From Weissella confusa (lineage in GTDB: Bacteria; Bacillota; Bacilli; Lactobacillales; Lactobacillaceae): a stretch of 64,000 nt of DNA. Positions 47,054 to 56,692 of this stretch are shown one piece after another. Position numbers and translations under genes: made by a program. The notes under the pieces are model-generated. The model saw only the letters and a program-made list of their open reading frames with translations. It searched no databases and was not told the origin of the DNA. The DNA is taken from the NCBI GenBank assembly GCA_041871065.1, contig CP168942.1:554001-618000 (forward strand). Reading direction: 5' to 3'. Each line of letters starts with the position of its first letter. The stretch's first letter is position 1.

Positions 47054-47956
47054 ATGCGGCATTTTGTTAACTTGAACGATTTACCAACCGAGACGATTAT
47101 GACTTTGATTGCAGATGCGTTGGCTTATAAGAACGGATCAAAGGGTGTTGAACAGTCAAATCGATTGGTCGCCAATCTATTTTTTGAAAATTCAACACGC
47201 ACACATTCGAGCTTCCAGGTTGCCGAAACGAACCTAGGTTGGCACCAGGTCATGATTGACCCACAAACCAGCTCAACTCAAAAAGGTGAGAGCTTGAGCG
47301 ATACGCTTAAGACGCTGGGAGCCATCGGGGTAAGCGTTGTGGTGCTGCGCCACAAGATCAATGACTGGTATGCGCCATTGATTAAGGAAGCAACGCCTTA
47401 CATGCCACAGCTTGTTAATGCTGGTGACGGTAACGGCCAACACCCATCACAAAGCCTGTTGGATTTGGTCACTATCTATGAAGAGTTTGGTAAGTTCGAA
47501 GGATTGAAGGTCCGCATTGTTGGTGACTTATCACACTCACGCGTGGCTCGTTCGAATGCTGAAATTTTGCAACGACTAGGCGCAACGGTTTCATTTGCTG
47601 GTCCGGAAGACTGGTACCCAGCAGATTTTGACCAGTTCGGCACGTATACGACGTTTGATGATGATTTGGCCGACTTAGATGTCGTGATGTTGCTACGTGT
47701 GCAACACGAACGCATTGCAACCGTTGAAAATGCAGACTTTTCACCAATTACGTACCACTTTGAATACGGTTTGACAGAAGAACGCTATAACACCTTGAAG
47801 GATTCGGCAATCGTGATGCACCCAGCACCAGTTAACCGCGGGGTAGAAATTGCGGATCAATTGGTTGAGGCAAGTAAGTCACGTATCTTCCAACAAATGA
47901 CAAACGGTGTCTATGCCCGCATGGCGATTTTGAACGCTTTAACTGAGGAGAACTAA
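47054..47956 (+). CDS. pyrB: Aspartate carbamoyltransferase catalytic subunit
   Basis: 300 residues. Carbamoyl-phosphate loop FFENSTRTHSSFQVAE (about 40-55), SLSDTLKTLGA, NAGDGNGQHPSQSLLDLVTI and VMHPAPVNRGVEI. It joins carbamoyl phosphate and aspartate, the first committed step of pyrimidine synthesis. There is no regulatory PyrI subunit, as usual in Firmicutes. First gene of the operon, directly after the PyrR attenuator, with an aaaggag ribosome site. Confidence 0.96.
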   Translation: MRHFVNLNDLPTETIMTLIADALAYKNGSKGVEQSNRLVANLFFENSTRTHSSFQVAETNLGWHQVMIDPQTSSTQKGESLSDTLKTLGAIGVSVVVLRHKINDWYAPLIKEATPYMPQLVNAGDGNGQHPSQSLLDLVTIYEEFGKFEGLKVRIVGDLSHSRVARSNAEILQRLGATVSFAGPEDWYPADFDQFGTYTTFDDDLADLDVVMLLRVQHERIATVENADFSPITYHFEYGLTEERYNTLKDSAIVMHPAPVNRGVEIADQLVEASKSRIFQQMTNGVYARMAILNALTEEN

Positions 47957-47957
47957 C

Positions 47958-49235
47958 ATGGCAAGTTTGCTAATTAAGAATGCACAAGTTGTGTCACATG
48001 ATGATGAATTGATTAACCAAGACGTATTGGTTGTGGATGGCAAGATTGCAGCGATTGATGTGGTTTTGGATGCACAAGCTGACCGCGTGATTGATGCAAA
48101 GGGTGCTTTGCTAACGCCAGGTTTGGTTGACATTCACGTGCACTTCCGAGAGCCTGGGTTTGAATATAAGGAAACCATTGCAACTGGGTCAAAGGCCTCA
48201 GCGCGTGGCGGATTTACGACAGTAGCAGCGATGCCAAACTTGAATCCAGTACCAGCAACGGTTTCGGCGTTCCAACAAGTCCAAGCTAAGAATGCGAGTG
48301 ATGGTGTTGTGCACATTGAACAGTATGCTGCGATTTCGGAAGGCTTGACGTCAGATGATGTGAGCGACATTCAAGCGTTGGCCGATGCCGGTGCGGTTGC
48401 CTTCACGAATGATGGTAAGGGCGTTCAAACCGCAGCCACAATGCTAACGGCAATGAAGGCGGCTGCATCTGTTGACCGTCCATTGGTGGCACACTTGGAA
48501 GATGAATCTTTGATGAACGGTGGGGTGATGAACCTTGGCAAGCGTTCTGAAGAACTTGGGCTACCCGGGATTGACCCATTGGCTGAATCATCACAACTGG
48601 CGCGTGACTTGGTATTAGCCAAGGCTGCTGGGGTGCATTACCACGTCGCTCACTTGTCAACGAAGGAATCAGTTGCCTTGGTACGTATGGGTAAGCAAAT
48701 GGGCGTGAAGGTGACAGCAGAAGTTTCACCACACCACTTGTTGTTGGATGAAAACGATATTGATGGTGACAACGCCTTGTTTAAGATGAACCCACCGCTA
48801 CGTGCGCCAGAAGATCGCGCTGCTGTAATCGCGGGATTGCTAGACGGCACGATTGATATGGTTGCGACTGACCATGCGCCACACAGCGTCGAAGAAAAGG
48901 AACGTTCATTTGTTGGGGCTGCGTTTGGTATTACTGGCATTGAAACGAGTTTCCAATTGCTATACACGCACTTGGTTAAGCCAGGAATTGCGAGCTTGGA
49001 ACAGCTACTAAACTGGATGGTGTCGCAACCGGCCAAGGCGTTCAACTTGTCAGCGCCAACGACACTAGCTGTCGGCGAAATTGCAGACTTGGCGCTGTTC
49101 GATTTAGAGACGGCCCACACAATTACGGCAGATGAATTTGTATCAAAGGGTGTGAATACACCATTTATCGGGGAAACAATTTACGGACAAACAGTGTTGA
49201 CGGTAGTCGCCGGCGACGTTGTCTATGAAGCATAA
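47958..49235 (+). CDS. pyrC: Dihydroorotase, class I
   Basis: 425 residues. Metal-binding DIHVHFREPGFEYKE, further ligands in VAHLEDES, HYHVAHLSTKESV and the catalytic Asp in MVATDHAPHSVEEKE. It closes carbamoyl-aspartate to dihydroorotate. It begins one base after pyrB, with a gaggag ribosome site in the pyrB end. Confidence 0.95.
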   Translation: MASLLIKNAQVVSHDDELINQDVLVVDGKIAAIDVVLDAQADRVIDAKGALLTPGLVDIHVHFREPGFEYKETIATGSKASARGGFTTVAAMPNLNPVPATVSAFQQVQAKNASDGVVHIEQYAAISEGLTSDDVSDIQALADAGAVAFTNDGKGVQTAATMLTAMKAAASVDRPLVAHLEDESLMNGGVMNLGKRSEELGLPGIDPLAESSQLARDLVLAKAAGVHYHVAHLSTKESVALVRMGKQMGVKVTAEVSPHHLLLDENDIDGDNALFKMNPPLRAPEDRAAVIAGLLDGTIDMVATDHAPHSVEEKERSFVGAAFGITGIETSFQLLYTHLVKPGIASLEQLLNWMVSQPAKAFNLSAPTTLAVGEIADLALFDLETAHTITADEFVSKGVNTPFIGETIYGQTVLTVVAGDVVYEA

Positions 49236-49245
49236 GGGGAAGAAC

Positions 49246-50328
49246 ATGAAGCGCTATCTGGTTTTGGAAAATGGTTCAGTGTATGCCGGCGAGGGGTTCG
49301 GATCATTGAAGCCGGTTATTGGAGAATTGGTTTTTAACACAGGCATGTCAGGCTACCAAGAATCAATTACTGACTTGTCTTATCACGGTCAAATTTTGAC
49401 GTTTACGTACCCATTGATTGGTAACTACGGGATTAACCGTGATGATTTTGAATCATTGAAGCCTGCTGCATCGGCGATTGTCACGCACGAAATTGCGCGA
49501 CGCCCATCGAACTGGCGTTCACAAATGTCAATCGCGGAATGGGCTGAAGCGATGGATTTGCCAGGTTTGACGGGCATTGATACACGTGCGTTGACGAAGG
49601 AACTCCGTGATTACGGTGTTATGAAGGCGACCATTGTTGACGAAGTAACGGAGACAACGGTTGCTGACTTGCAAGCAACGCAACTTTCAAACCAACAAGT
49701 TGCAGAAGTAACGACGAAGACAACTTATGTGAATCCAACAGAAGGTGTCTCAATTGCGATGATTGATTTTGGCTTGAAGAATTCAATTCTACGTGCGTTG
49801 TCTAAGCGCGGTGTGAATGTCATGGTATTCCCGGCTAACGTTGATGCGAAGACAATCTTGGATATGAATCCGGATGGCGTGTTGCTTTCAAACGGACCTG
49901 GTGATCCTGAGTCAGTTGAAGGTGTCTTAGATGTCATTCGTACGTTGCAAGACCGCTTGCCATTGATGGGAATTTGCTTGGGTCACCAACTATTCTCACT
50001 CGCTAACGGGGCAGAAACGTACAAGTTGAAGTTTGGTCACCGTGGCTTTAACCACGCGGTGCGCAACTTTACGAATGGTCGCGTTGACTTCACGTCACAA
50101 AACCACGGATACGCCGTTTCAGCTGAATCAATTGTTGGAACGAACCTTGAAATCACACACGAAGAAATTAACGACCACACCGTTGAAGGCGTTCGTTTGA
50201 AGAACCGCCCAGCATTCTCAGTGCAATTCCACCCAGATGCTGCGCCTGGTCCACACGATGCTGAATACTTGTTTGACCAATTTTTGGATATGATTGCTGA
50301 AGAGAAGAAGGGGGCGGCACATGCCTAA
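49246..50328 (+). CDS. carA: Carbamoyl-phosphate synthase small subunit (glutaminase)
   Basis: 360 residues from ATG 49246 (site aagggga); an in-frame start at 49219 lies inside pyrC. N-terminal small-subunit domain (YAGEGFG...[11 protein letters not shown]), then class I amidotransferase: nucleophile Cys in [15 protein letters not shown], catalytic His in [13 protein letters not shown]. The third triad residue, normally Glu (HPE), is Asp here (HPD). It supplies ammonia to CarB. It overlaps the carB start by eight bases. Confidence 0.94.
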   Translation: MKRYLVLENGSVYAGEGFGSLKPVIGELVFNTGMSGYQESITDLSYHGQILTFTYPLIGNYGINRDDFESLKPAASAIVTHEIARRPSNWRSQMSIAEWAEAMDLPGLTGIDTRALTKELRDYGVMKATIVDEVTETTVADLQATQLSNQQVAEVTTKTTYVNPTEGVSIAMIDFGLKNSILRALSKRGVNVMVFPANVDAKTILDMNPDGVLLSNGPGDPESVEGVLDVIRTLQDRLPLMGICLGHQLFSLANGAETYKLKFGHRGFNHAVRNFTNGRVDFTSQNHGYAVSAESIVGTNLEITHEEINDHTVEGVRLKNRPAFSVQFHPDAAPGPHDAEYLFDQFLDMIAEEKKGAAHA

Positions 50329-53300
50329 GCGCGAGGACATTAAGAAGGTTTTGGTTATCGGTTCAGGACCAATTGTCATTGGACAAGCGGCTGAATTTGA
50401 TTACTCAGGTACGCAAGCGGCGATGTCATTGAAAGAAGAAGGTTATGAAGTAGTTTTGGTTAACTCAAACCCAGCTACAATCATGACTGACACTGAGATG
50501 GCAGATAAGGTTTACATCGAGCCGTTGTCATTGGAATTCTTGGAACGCATTTTGCGCAAGGAACGTCCTGACGCCATCGTGCCAACGCTGGGTGGTCAAA
50601 CCGGTTTGAATATGGCCAAGGATTTATCTGAAGCGGGCATCTTGGACGAGTTGAACATCGAACTTTTGGGAACGAAGCTATCAGCCATTCAAGAGGCTGA
50701 AGATCGCGAAGAGTTTAAGGACTTGATGGATCGCTTGAATGAGCCGGTGCCCGAATCAACGATTGCGACGACAGTTGAAGAAGCGGTGGCGTTTGCCGAC
50801 GAGCACGGTTACCCAGTGATTGTGCGTCCAGCCTACACGCTAGGTGGAACTGGTGGTGGTATCGCCAACGACCACGCACAATTGGTTGAGATTTCAGCGA
50901 ATGGATTGGAATTGTCACCGGTTACGCAAGTGTTGATTGAGCGTTCAATCGCCGGTTTCAAGGAAATTGAATTCGAAGTGATGCGTGATGCCGCTGACAA
51001 CGCCTTGATTGTGGCTTCGATGGAAAACTTTGATCCAGTTGGGATTCACACAGGTGATTCAATCGTGGTTGCGCCGGTACAAACGTTGGCTGACCGCGAG
51101 TTACAAATGATGCGTGATGCGGCCTTGAAGATTATCCGCGCCTTGAAGATTGAGGGTGGGGTTAACATCCAAATGGCCTTGGATCCTGAGTCGTTTAAGT
51201 ACTACATTATCGAAGTTAACCCACGTGTATCTCGTTCATCTGCTTTGGCATCAAAGGCGACGGGTTATCCAATTGCCAAGATGGCAGCCAAGATTGCGGT
51301 GGGCTTGACGTTGGACGAAATCATTAACCCAGTAACGGGGACGACGATGGCTGAGTTCGAGCCAGCTTTGGACTACGTTATCGTTAAGATTCCACGCTGG
51401 CCATTCGACAAGTTTGCGACAGCTGACCGTCGTTTGGGAACGCAAATGAAGGCAACTGGTGAGGTGATGGCCATCGGTCGTAACATCGAGGAAGCCATGA
51501 ACAAGGCCGTTCGTTCATTAGAAATTGGTGCGACGGGCTTGAACGACATTACGTTTGATAACACGACGGATGCGGATTTGCTAGATGCGTTGATGCCAGC
51601 ACGTGATGATCGTTTGTTCATGATTGCAGATTTGTTCCGCCGCGGTGTGTCAATTGATGATGTCCACAACCGCACGAAGATTGATTATTTCTTCTTGGAT
51701 AAGGTATTGCACTTGGTCGAGCTAGAACAAGCGTTGAAGCAAAACGTTGGGGATGCTGACACACTTGAATTGGCCAAGCGTAACGGGTTTGCAGATAAGA
51801 CGATTGCTGGCTTCTGGGGCAAGACAGTCGCTGAAGTGCGCGCAATGCGCCAAGCGATGGGACTCCAACCAGTCTACAAGATGGTTGATACGGTAGCGGC
51901 TGAGTTTGAATCACAAACGCCGTACTACTACTCAACTTATGAACAGCAAAATGAGTCAGTTGTGACGGATAAGGAAAGCGTCCTTGTATTGGGGTCTGGA
52001 CCAATCCGTATCGGACAAGGTGTTGAATTCGATTATGCGACGGTACATGCGGTGAAGGCAATCCAAGCTGCGGGTTACGAAGCCATTATCATGAATTCAA
52101 ATCCTGAAACGGTATCAACGGATTTCTCAGTTTCAGACAAGTTGTACTTCGAACCGTTGACGTTGGAAGATGTGATGAACGTTATCGAGCTAGAGCAACC
52201 AAAGGGTGTTGTCGTGCAATTCGGTGGTCAAACGGCGATTAACCTGGCCGCACCACTTGCTGAACATGGTGTGCAAATTTTGGGAACGACGGTTGCGGAC
52301 TTAGACCGTGCCGAAGATCGTGAAGAGTTTGACCAAGTGATTAAGCAACTTGGTTTGCCACAACCAGTTGGTAAGACGGCAACAACTGTGGCTGGCGCAT
52401 TGGCTGCAGCGGATGAAGTTGGTTATCCAGTCCTAGTACGTCCATCATACGTTTTGGGTGGCCGCGCCATGGAAATTGTGACGAATCCAGACGAATTGAC
52501 GGATTACATGGGACGTGCCGTGCAAGTCTCAAATGATCACCCGGTTTTGATTGACTCGTATTTGATGGGTTCAGAAGCGGAAGTCGATGTTTTGTCAGAC
52601 GGTGAAACGGTGATTATTCCTGGTGTCATGGAACACATTGAGCGTGCTGGTGTGCACTCAGGTGACTCAATGTCAGTTTATCCAGCTCAAACGCTTTCAC
52701 AAAAGGTGAAGGATGAGATGGTGGCTGCGTCAATCGACTTGGCAAAGGCAATGAACACGGTCGGCTTGATGAACGTCCAATTCGTTATTCATGAGGATAC
52801 GGCATACGTGATCGAAGTTAATCCACGTGCCTCACGTACAGTGCCATTCATTTCAAAGGTGACGCACTTGAGGTTGGCACAATTGGCAACGCGCGTCATG
52901 CTAGGAGAGCGATTGGCTGACATGGGCTTTGAAACGGGTGTCATTCCTGAGCCAAAGACAGTTCACGTGAAGGCACCAATCTTCTCATTCACGAAGTTGC
53001 CAGATGTTGACTCATTGCTTGGACCAGAAATGAAGTCAACTGGTGAAGTGATGGGATCAGATTCAACGTTCGAAAAGGCTTTGTATAAGGCATTCGTGGC
53101 ATCAAATGTTAAGGTGCCAACATTTGGTAACGTACTGTTCACAGTTGCTGACGAAGACAAGGCAGAAGCGCTGGCCTTGGCACGTCGCTTCGATGACCTT
53201 GGTTTCCAACTGGTTGCTACGGCTGGAACGGGCGCATTCTTCGCGCAGAACGGTTTGCGTGTTGAGGTGTTGGATAAGATTAGCGAAACTGATAACAATG

Positions 53301-53500
53301 CTGTGACGGCAATGCGTGAAGGTAAGCTACAAATCGTTGTGAACACCACGCGTCAAGACGGAACGACGATGTCAGATGGTCGTTTGATTCGTAACGCAGC
53401 CATTGAAAATGCGGTGCCATTGTTCACGGCATTCGATACGGTGGCGGCCTTGTTGAGCGTTTTGGAATCACAATCATTCGCTGTTACGCCAATGGACTAG
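50321..53500 (+). CDS. carB: Carbamoyl-phosphate synthase large subunit
   Basis: 1059 residues from ATG 50321; a longer frame from 50294 is inside carA. Two homologous ATP-grasp halves are visible: [20 protein letters not shown] and its second copy [20 protein letters not shown] near residue 553; [15 protein letters not shown] and [33 protein letters not shown] and [17 protein letters not shown]-terminal allosteric MGS domain (about 930-1059) follows. Makes carbamoyl phosphate from bicarbonate, two ATP and ammonia from CarA. Shared by the pyrimidine and arginine pathways, but here inside the pyr operon. Confidence 0.96.
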   Translation: MPKREDIKKVLVIGSGPIVIGQAAEFDYSGTQAAMSLKEEGYEVVLVNSNPATIMTDTEMADKVYIEPLSLEFLERILRKERPDAIVPTLGGQTGLNMAKDLSEAGILDELNIELLGTKLSAIQEAEDREEFKDLMDRLNEPVPESTIATTVEEAVAFADEHGYPVIVRPAYTLGGTGGGIANDHAQLVEISANGLELSPVTQVLIERSIAGFKEIEFEVMRDAADNALIVASMENFDPVGIHTGDSIVVAPVQTLADRELQMMRDAALKIIRALKIEGGVNIQMALDPESFKYYIIEVNPRVSRSSALASKATGYPIAKMAAKIAVGLTLDEIINPVTGTTMAEFEPALDYVIVKIPRWPFDKFATADRRLGTQMKATGEVMAIGRNIEEAMNKAVRSLEIGATGLNDITFDNTTDADLLDALMPARDDRLFMIADLFRRGVSIDDVHNRTKIDYFFLDKVLHLVELEQALKQNVGDADTLELAKRNGFADKTIAGFWGKTVAEVRAMRQAMGLQPVYKMVDTVAAEFESQTPYYYSTYEQQNESVVTDKESVLVLGSGPIRIGQGVEFDYATVHAVKAIQAAGYEAIIMNSNPETVSTDFSVSDKLYFEPLTLEDVMNVIELEQPKGVVVQFGGQTAINLAAPLAEHGVQILGTTVADLDRAEDREEFDQVIKQLGLPQPVGKTATTVAGALAAADEVGYPVLVRPSYVLGGRAMEIVTNPDELTDYMGRAVQVSNDHPVLIDSYLMGSEAEVDVLSDGETVIIPGVMEHIERAGVHSGDSMSVYPAQTLSQKVKDEMVAASIDLAKAMNTVGLMNVQFVIHEDTAYVIEVNPRASRTVPFISKVTHLRLAQLATRVMLGERLADMGFETGVIPEPKTVHVKAPIFSFTKLPDVDSLLGPEMKSTGEVMGSDSTFEKALYKAFVASNVKVPTFGNVLFTVADEDKAEALALARRFDDLGFQLVATAGTGAFFAQNGLRVEVLDKISETDNNAVTAMREGKLQIVVNTTRQDGTTMSDGRLIRNAAIENAVPLFTAFDTVAALLSVLESQSFAVTPMD

Positions 53501-53557
53501 GAGATAAAAAATACCCGGCTGCGGCTGGGATACATATAGAAAGAGGGAGAATTTATC

Positions 53558-54529
53558 ATGACTGAAGATCGATTTGCAGTACAACTACCAGGTTTGGATT
53601 TGAAGAACCCATTCATGCCGTCATCAGGTTCCTTTTATTACGGACTTGACCACATGAAGGATTTTGATTTGAACAAGATGGGTGCGTTGGTTTTGAAGAC
53701 AACAACGGTTGATGAACGTCGTGGTAACCCGCAACCTTGGATTATCAATACACAAGCCGGCATCATGAATTCAGTTGGGTTGGCTAATCCAGGGATGGAT
53801 AAGGTAGCAACTGAAATTCTGCCTGAGTTGGAAACACAATTGCCAGACTTGCCAGTGATGATTTCAATCGCTGGTGAGTCAGTGGCTGAATATCGTACCT
53901 TGGCAAAGGTCTTTGATAAGTTCGATTACATTAAGGCATTGGAGCTTAACTTGTCATGCCCAAACGTTGATAAGGGTGGCATGGAATTCGGAGTTGATCC
54001 AGATAGCGCGGCTGAGGTTGTTGCTGCGGTTCGTGAAGTGACGGATAAGCCACTTTACGCCAAGCTATCACCAAATGTTACCGACATTAAGCCAATTGCA
54101 AAAGTTGTCGAAACCGCGGGTGCTGATGGACTAGTGCTGATTAACACAGTGGTGGGAATGAGTTTGGACATTGCATCACGCCAAGTCCGTCTTTACCGTG
54201 GTACGGGTGGCATCTCAGGCGCATCAGTTCACCCAATTGCCGTCCGCATGGTGTGGGAAGCAGCATCAGTTGTTGATATTCCAATCATTGGCGTTGGTGG
54301 TATTCGTTCAATGGACGATGCGCTAGAGTTGATGTTAGCTGGTGCATCTGCCGTGCAAGTTGGGGCAATGAATGCCGAGGACCCACTCTTCATCAGTAAG
54401 CTTGTTGATGAACTGCCAGCAGCCTTAGACAAATATAACTTTGCGTCAGTTCGGGAGATTCCGACGGCGCTACAAAAGTTCCCAGCACCTTTAACAGCGT
54501 GGGAAGCTAATCACCCAGGAGACAATTAA
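53558..54529 (+). CDS. pyrD: Dihydroorotate dehydrogenase, class 1B-like catalytic subunit
   Basis: 323 residues. FMN-binding and active-site segments: catalytic Cys in LELNLSCPNVDKGG, KLSPNVTDIKPIAK, GVGGIRSMDDALELMLAGAS. Overall pattern (VQLPGLDLKNPFMPSSG, DLNKMGALVLKTTT) follows the class 1B subunit, which normally pairs with the FAD/iron-sulfur protein PyrK to use NAD+. No pyrK is present in the operon, and the usual ASGCFGFG loop reads SSGSFYYG. It may work alone with another acceptor or with a PyrK elsewhere. Ribosome site agaggga. Confidence 0.92.
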   Translation: MTEDRFAVQLPGLDLKNPFMPSSGSFYYGLDHMKDFDLNKMGALVLKTTTVDERRGNPQPWIINTQAGIMNSVGLANPGMDKVATEILPELETQLPDLPVMISIAGESVAEYRTLAKVFDKFDYIKALELNLSCPNVDKGGMEFGVDPDSAAEVVAAVREVTDKPLYAKLSPNVTDIKPIAKVVETAGADGLVLINTVVGMSLDIASRQVRLYRGTGGISGASVHPIAVRMVWEAASVVDIPIIGVGGIRSMDDALELMLAGASAVQVGAMNAEDPLFISKLVDELPAALDKYNFASVREIPTALQKFPAPLTAWEANHPGDN

Positions 54530-54532
54530 CCG

Positions 54533-55246
54533 ATGACAAAGCCAGTATTTATTGCCTTAGATTTCCCAGACGCCCAAACAATGTGGACGTTCTTGGATCG
54601 ATTCCCAGCGGATATCCGTCCAGCGGTTAAAGTGGGGATGGAGTTATTCTACCGTGAAGGACCAGCCTTGGTTACCGCTTTGAAGGAACAAGGCTTCACC
54701 GTCTTTCTTGATTTGAAGCTCTACGACATTCCGAACACAGTGCAACAGGCGGCGAAAAATGTTGCTCGCCTGGGGGTGGATTATTTGACGGTTCACGCAG
54801 CTGGTGGTGTGCGTATGCTACAAGCGGCTAAGAACGGTGCGCAAGAAGGGGCCGACGCGGCTGGTGTGATGGCGCCCAAGTTGTTGGCCATCACCCAACT
54901 GACCTCATTTTCGGAGGAAGAAATGCAGACAACCCAGCTTGTGACGGTTTCAATGCGTGAATCAGTTATCCACTTGGCCCAACTAGCGGCCGAAGCTGGT
55001 GTCGCAGGAACGATTTCATCGGCGTTCGAATCAACAGATATTCACGCGAACACGCCAGCTGGCTTCTTATCAATTACGCCGGGTATCAGACTTGCTGGGG
55101 ATGCGGTTGGTGATCAAAGCCGTGTTGTCACACCAGCACGGGCCGCCGAAATGGGCGCCGATGGTATTGTGGTTGGCCGTTCAATTACGCAGGCAACTGA
55201 TCCAGTTGCTGCATATCAACTTATTGAAACAGAATTTAACGCTTAA
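54533..55246 (+). CDS. pyrF: Orotidine 5'-phosphate decarboxylase
   Basis: 237 residues. The catalytic Lys/Asp network is in FLDLKLYDIPNTVQQAAKN; phosphate-binding TPGIRLAGD and GADGIVVGRSI. Converts OMP to UMP. Three bases after pyrD, with the ribosome site (ggaga) in the pyrD end. Confidence 0.96.
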   Translation: MTKPVFIALDFPDAQTMWTFLDRFPADIRPAVKVGMELFYREGPALVTALKEQGFTVFLDLKLYDIPNTVQQAAKNVARLGVDYLTVHAAGGVRMLQAAKNGAQEGADAAGVMAPKLLAITQLTSFSEEEMQTTQLVTVSMRESVIHLAQLAAEAGVAGTISSAFESTDIHANTPAGFLSITPGIRLAGDAVGDQSRVVTPARAAEMGADGIVVGRSITQATDPVAAYQLIETEFNA

Positions 55247-55260
55247 GACGGAGAAAACTT

Positions 55261-55902
55261 ATGACAGATTACAAAGCAGCAGTTGCCCAAGCCTTGTTGG
55301 ATATTGAGGCCATTAAGCTACAACCAAATGATCCTTTCACGTGGGCATCAGGTTTGAAGAGCCCAATTTATACGGATAACCGTAAGACAATCGCTTTCCC
55401 AAAGGTTCGCAAGTTGATTGCGAAGGGATTGGCTAATTTGATTAAGCATGAGTATCCAGAAGTCGAAGTTATCGGTGGCGTGGCCACAGCCGGCATTCCG
55501 CACGCAGCTTGGGTGGCAGCCGAACTAGAATTGCCAATGATTTATGTCCGTTCAAAGCCAAAGGACCACGGTGCTGGTAAGCAAATCGAAGGTGAGCTAA
55601 CGGCTGGCCAAAAGGTTGTGCTTATCGATGATTTGATTTCAACGGGTGGATCAGTTTTGGGTGCCGTTGAAGCAACCCGTCGTGAAAGTGGGGATGTATT
55701 GGGCGTTGTCTCAATCTTCTCATACGAACTACCAGCGGCTGATGAAAACTTCGCAGCAGCTGAGACACCATTTGCTTCATTGACGACCTACTCAGCTTTG
55801 ATTGATGCCGCGATTGCGTCAGGTCAAGTAGATGATGCTGATTTGGAGACCCTACAAGCCTGGCGCCAAGGCCCAAAGGCATGGGGTGAAGCGCGCGGAT
55901 AA
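55261..55902 (+). CDS. pyrE: Orotate phosphoribosyltransferase
   Basis: 213 residues. PRPP-binding motif VVLIDDLISTGGSVLGA; substrate segment SGLKSPIYTDNRKTIAFP; VRSKPKDHGAGKQIEG carries the catalytic lysines. Converts orotate to OMP; it is the last gene of the operon. No strong terminator directly follows; the promoter of the large RNA begins about 50 bases later. Confidence 0.95.
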   Translation: MTDYKAAVAQALLDIEAIKLQPNDPFTWASGLKSPIYTDNRKTIAFPKVRKLIAKGLANLIKHEYPEVEVIGGVATAGIPHAAWVAAELELPMIYVRSKPKDHGAGKQIEGELTAGQKVVLIDDLISTGGSVLGAVEATRRESGDVLGVVSIFSYELPAADENFAAAETPFASLTTYSALIDAAIASGQVDDADLETLQAWRQGPKAWGEARG

Positions 55903-55952
55903 CGGATAGATAAACACTCGAAAAAACTTTTTATATTTTCAAGTGTTTATAT

Positions 55953-55981
55953 TTGTAACCGCTTACAAGGTGCGTTATTAT
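55953..55981 (+). promoter_or_regulatory. Promoter of the large ncRNA with a full-consensus cre site
   Basis: TTGTAA 55953-55958, 17 bases, TATTAT 55976-55981. TGTAACCGCTTACA at 55954-55967 matches all fixed positions of the cre consensus TGWAANCGNTNWCA and covers the -35, so CcpA with Ser46-phosphorylated HPr should block this promoter. Confidence 0.8.
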
Positions 55982-55987
55982 AAACGT

Positions 55988-56460
55988 GTACCAAAGGAAG
56001 AAAGGTAGATGATAACTTTGGAAGAAACAATTATTTCAACCACAGTAGTGCCATCATCTACCGCAATCCATGCGGGCGTGTCACAGTAATGACGCAAGAT
56101 AACAACACGTATCATTTTTAAGAGATAAACACATTAGTCATGATTTGACATCTCTTGCGATCATTAGCATCGGTTACTTCGACGACGGACGATAATCCAG
56201 TGATGGATGTAAGCTTGTTCAGAGATCGGAGGCCGCTCCCGACACGGTTTGATGAAATAGTTCAAATAGCTTGGTTGCGGTAGAGATGAGACTATAGATT
56301 TGGTTGTGACCATACCTTAGCGACAGACGACTAAAGCTGCAGATTAGTCTAAGGTGGTCCCTTTACAATTGAATACAGGGTGGCGGAGTAGCGCTTCCCT
56401 AGCTATGTGTCGCAAATCATAGCTGAAGTTACCGCGGGCCAACGTGCCGGCGGTTTTTTT
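55988..56460 (+). ncRNA. Large structured non-coding RNA of unknown class, about 470 nt, catabolite-controlled
   Basis: Promoter and terminator bracket about 470 bases without a credible gene. Stems seen by eye: 56004-56013 with 56053-56062 (10 bp perfect); 56076-56083 with 56090-56095 region; 56120-56126 with 56150-56156 (7 bp) with an inner gtca/tgac; 56160-56165 with 56199-56204; 56315-56320 with 56349-56354, enclosing gactaa/ttagtc; 56401-56407 with 56418-56424 (7 bp). A 26-codon frame (56009-56089, MITLEETIISTTVVPSST...) starts inside the first stem and has a weak ribosome site. No RNase P, tmRNA, SRP or 6S hallmark is present. AGGGTGG (56377-56383) and ACCGCGG (56431-56437) recall a T-box but are 47 bases apart, and no gene follows the terminator closely. 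Confidence 0.65.
56431..56460 (+). terminator. Terminator of the large ncRNA
   Basis: accgcgggcc / ggccggcggt-like stem (accgc with gcggt plus inner GC pairs) and seven T. Confidence 0.85.
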
Positions 56461-56496
56461 GCGCGAAAATTTCAGAAGATAAAGTAGACTAGGAAT

Positions 56497-56518
56497 GTCG
56501 GAGGTTTAGACCTCCGAC
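56497..56518. repeat. Perfect inverted repeat, 9-bp stem
   Basis: gtcggaggt / acctccgac with loop ttag. No T run follows. Confidence 0.8.
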
Positions 56519-56548
56519 GTGACCAAGTCGCCCTTATCAGGTACGTCT

Positions 56549-56586
56549 TTGGTCTACCTCCTGACTAAAGTCAGGAGGTAGACCAA
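56549..56586. repeat. Perfect inverted repeat, 18-bp stem with 2-base loop
   Basis: ttggtctacctcctgact pairs without mismatch with 56569-56586 across loop aa. gaccaa at 56521-56526 offers an alternative partner for ttggtc 56549-56554, so two exclusive folds are possible. No T run follows, so it is not a simple terminator. Confidence 0.85.
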
Positions 56587-56649
56587 CAGCTGCTGTGATA
56601 AAAATTCACAAAGCCATCACGACTACCTATCCCAAAACCGGATGATTGT

Positions 56650-56658
56650 TGGTAGAAT
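56650..56658 (+). promoter_or_regulatory. Extended -10 promoter of the glycolipid/LTA gene cluster
   Basis: TGG followed by TAGAAT at 56653-56658; the start would be near 56665, 28 bases before the first glycosyltransferase. No good -35 is seen. Confidence 0.5.
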
Positions 56659-56692
56659 GTAAGATGAGACAAATTGTGAAAGGTGACAAATC

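Noticed and set aside
56009..56089. 26-codon frame as an independent gene
   Set aside because: Its start lies inside the 10-bp closing stem of the RNA and nothing resembles a known leader peptide; kept only as a remark on the RNA.
56377..56460. T-box-like words AGGGTGG and ACCGCGG in the large RNA
   Set aside because: They are 47 bases apart with a separate hairpin between, no specifier-loop layout is clear, and no aminoacyl-tRNA or amino acid gene follows the terminator.
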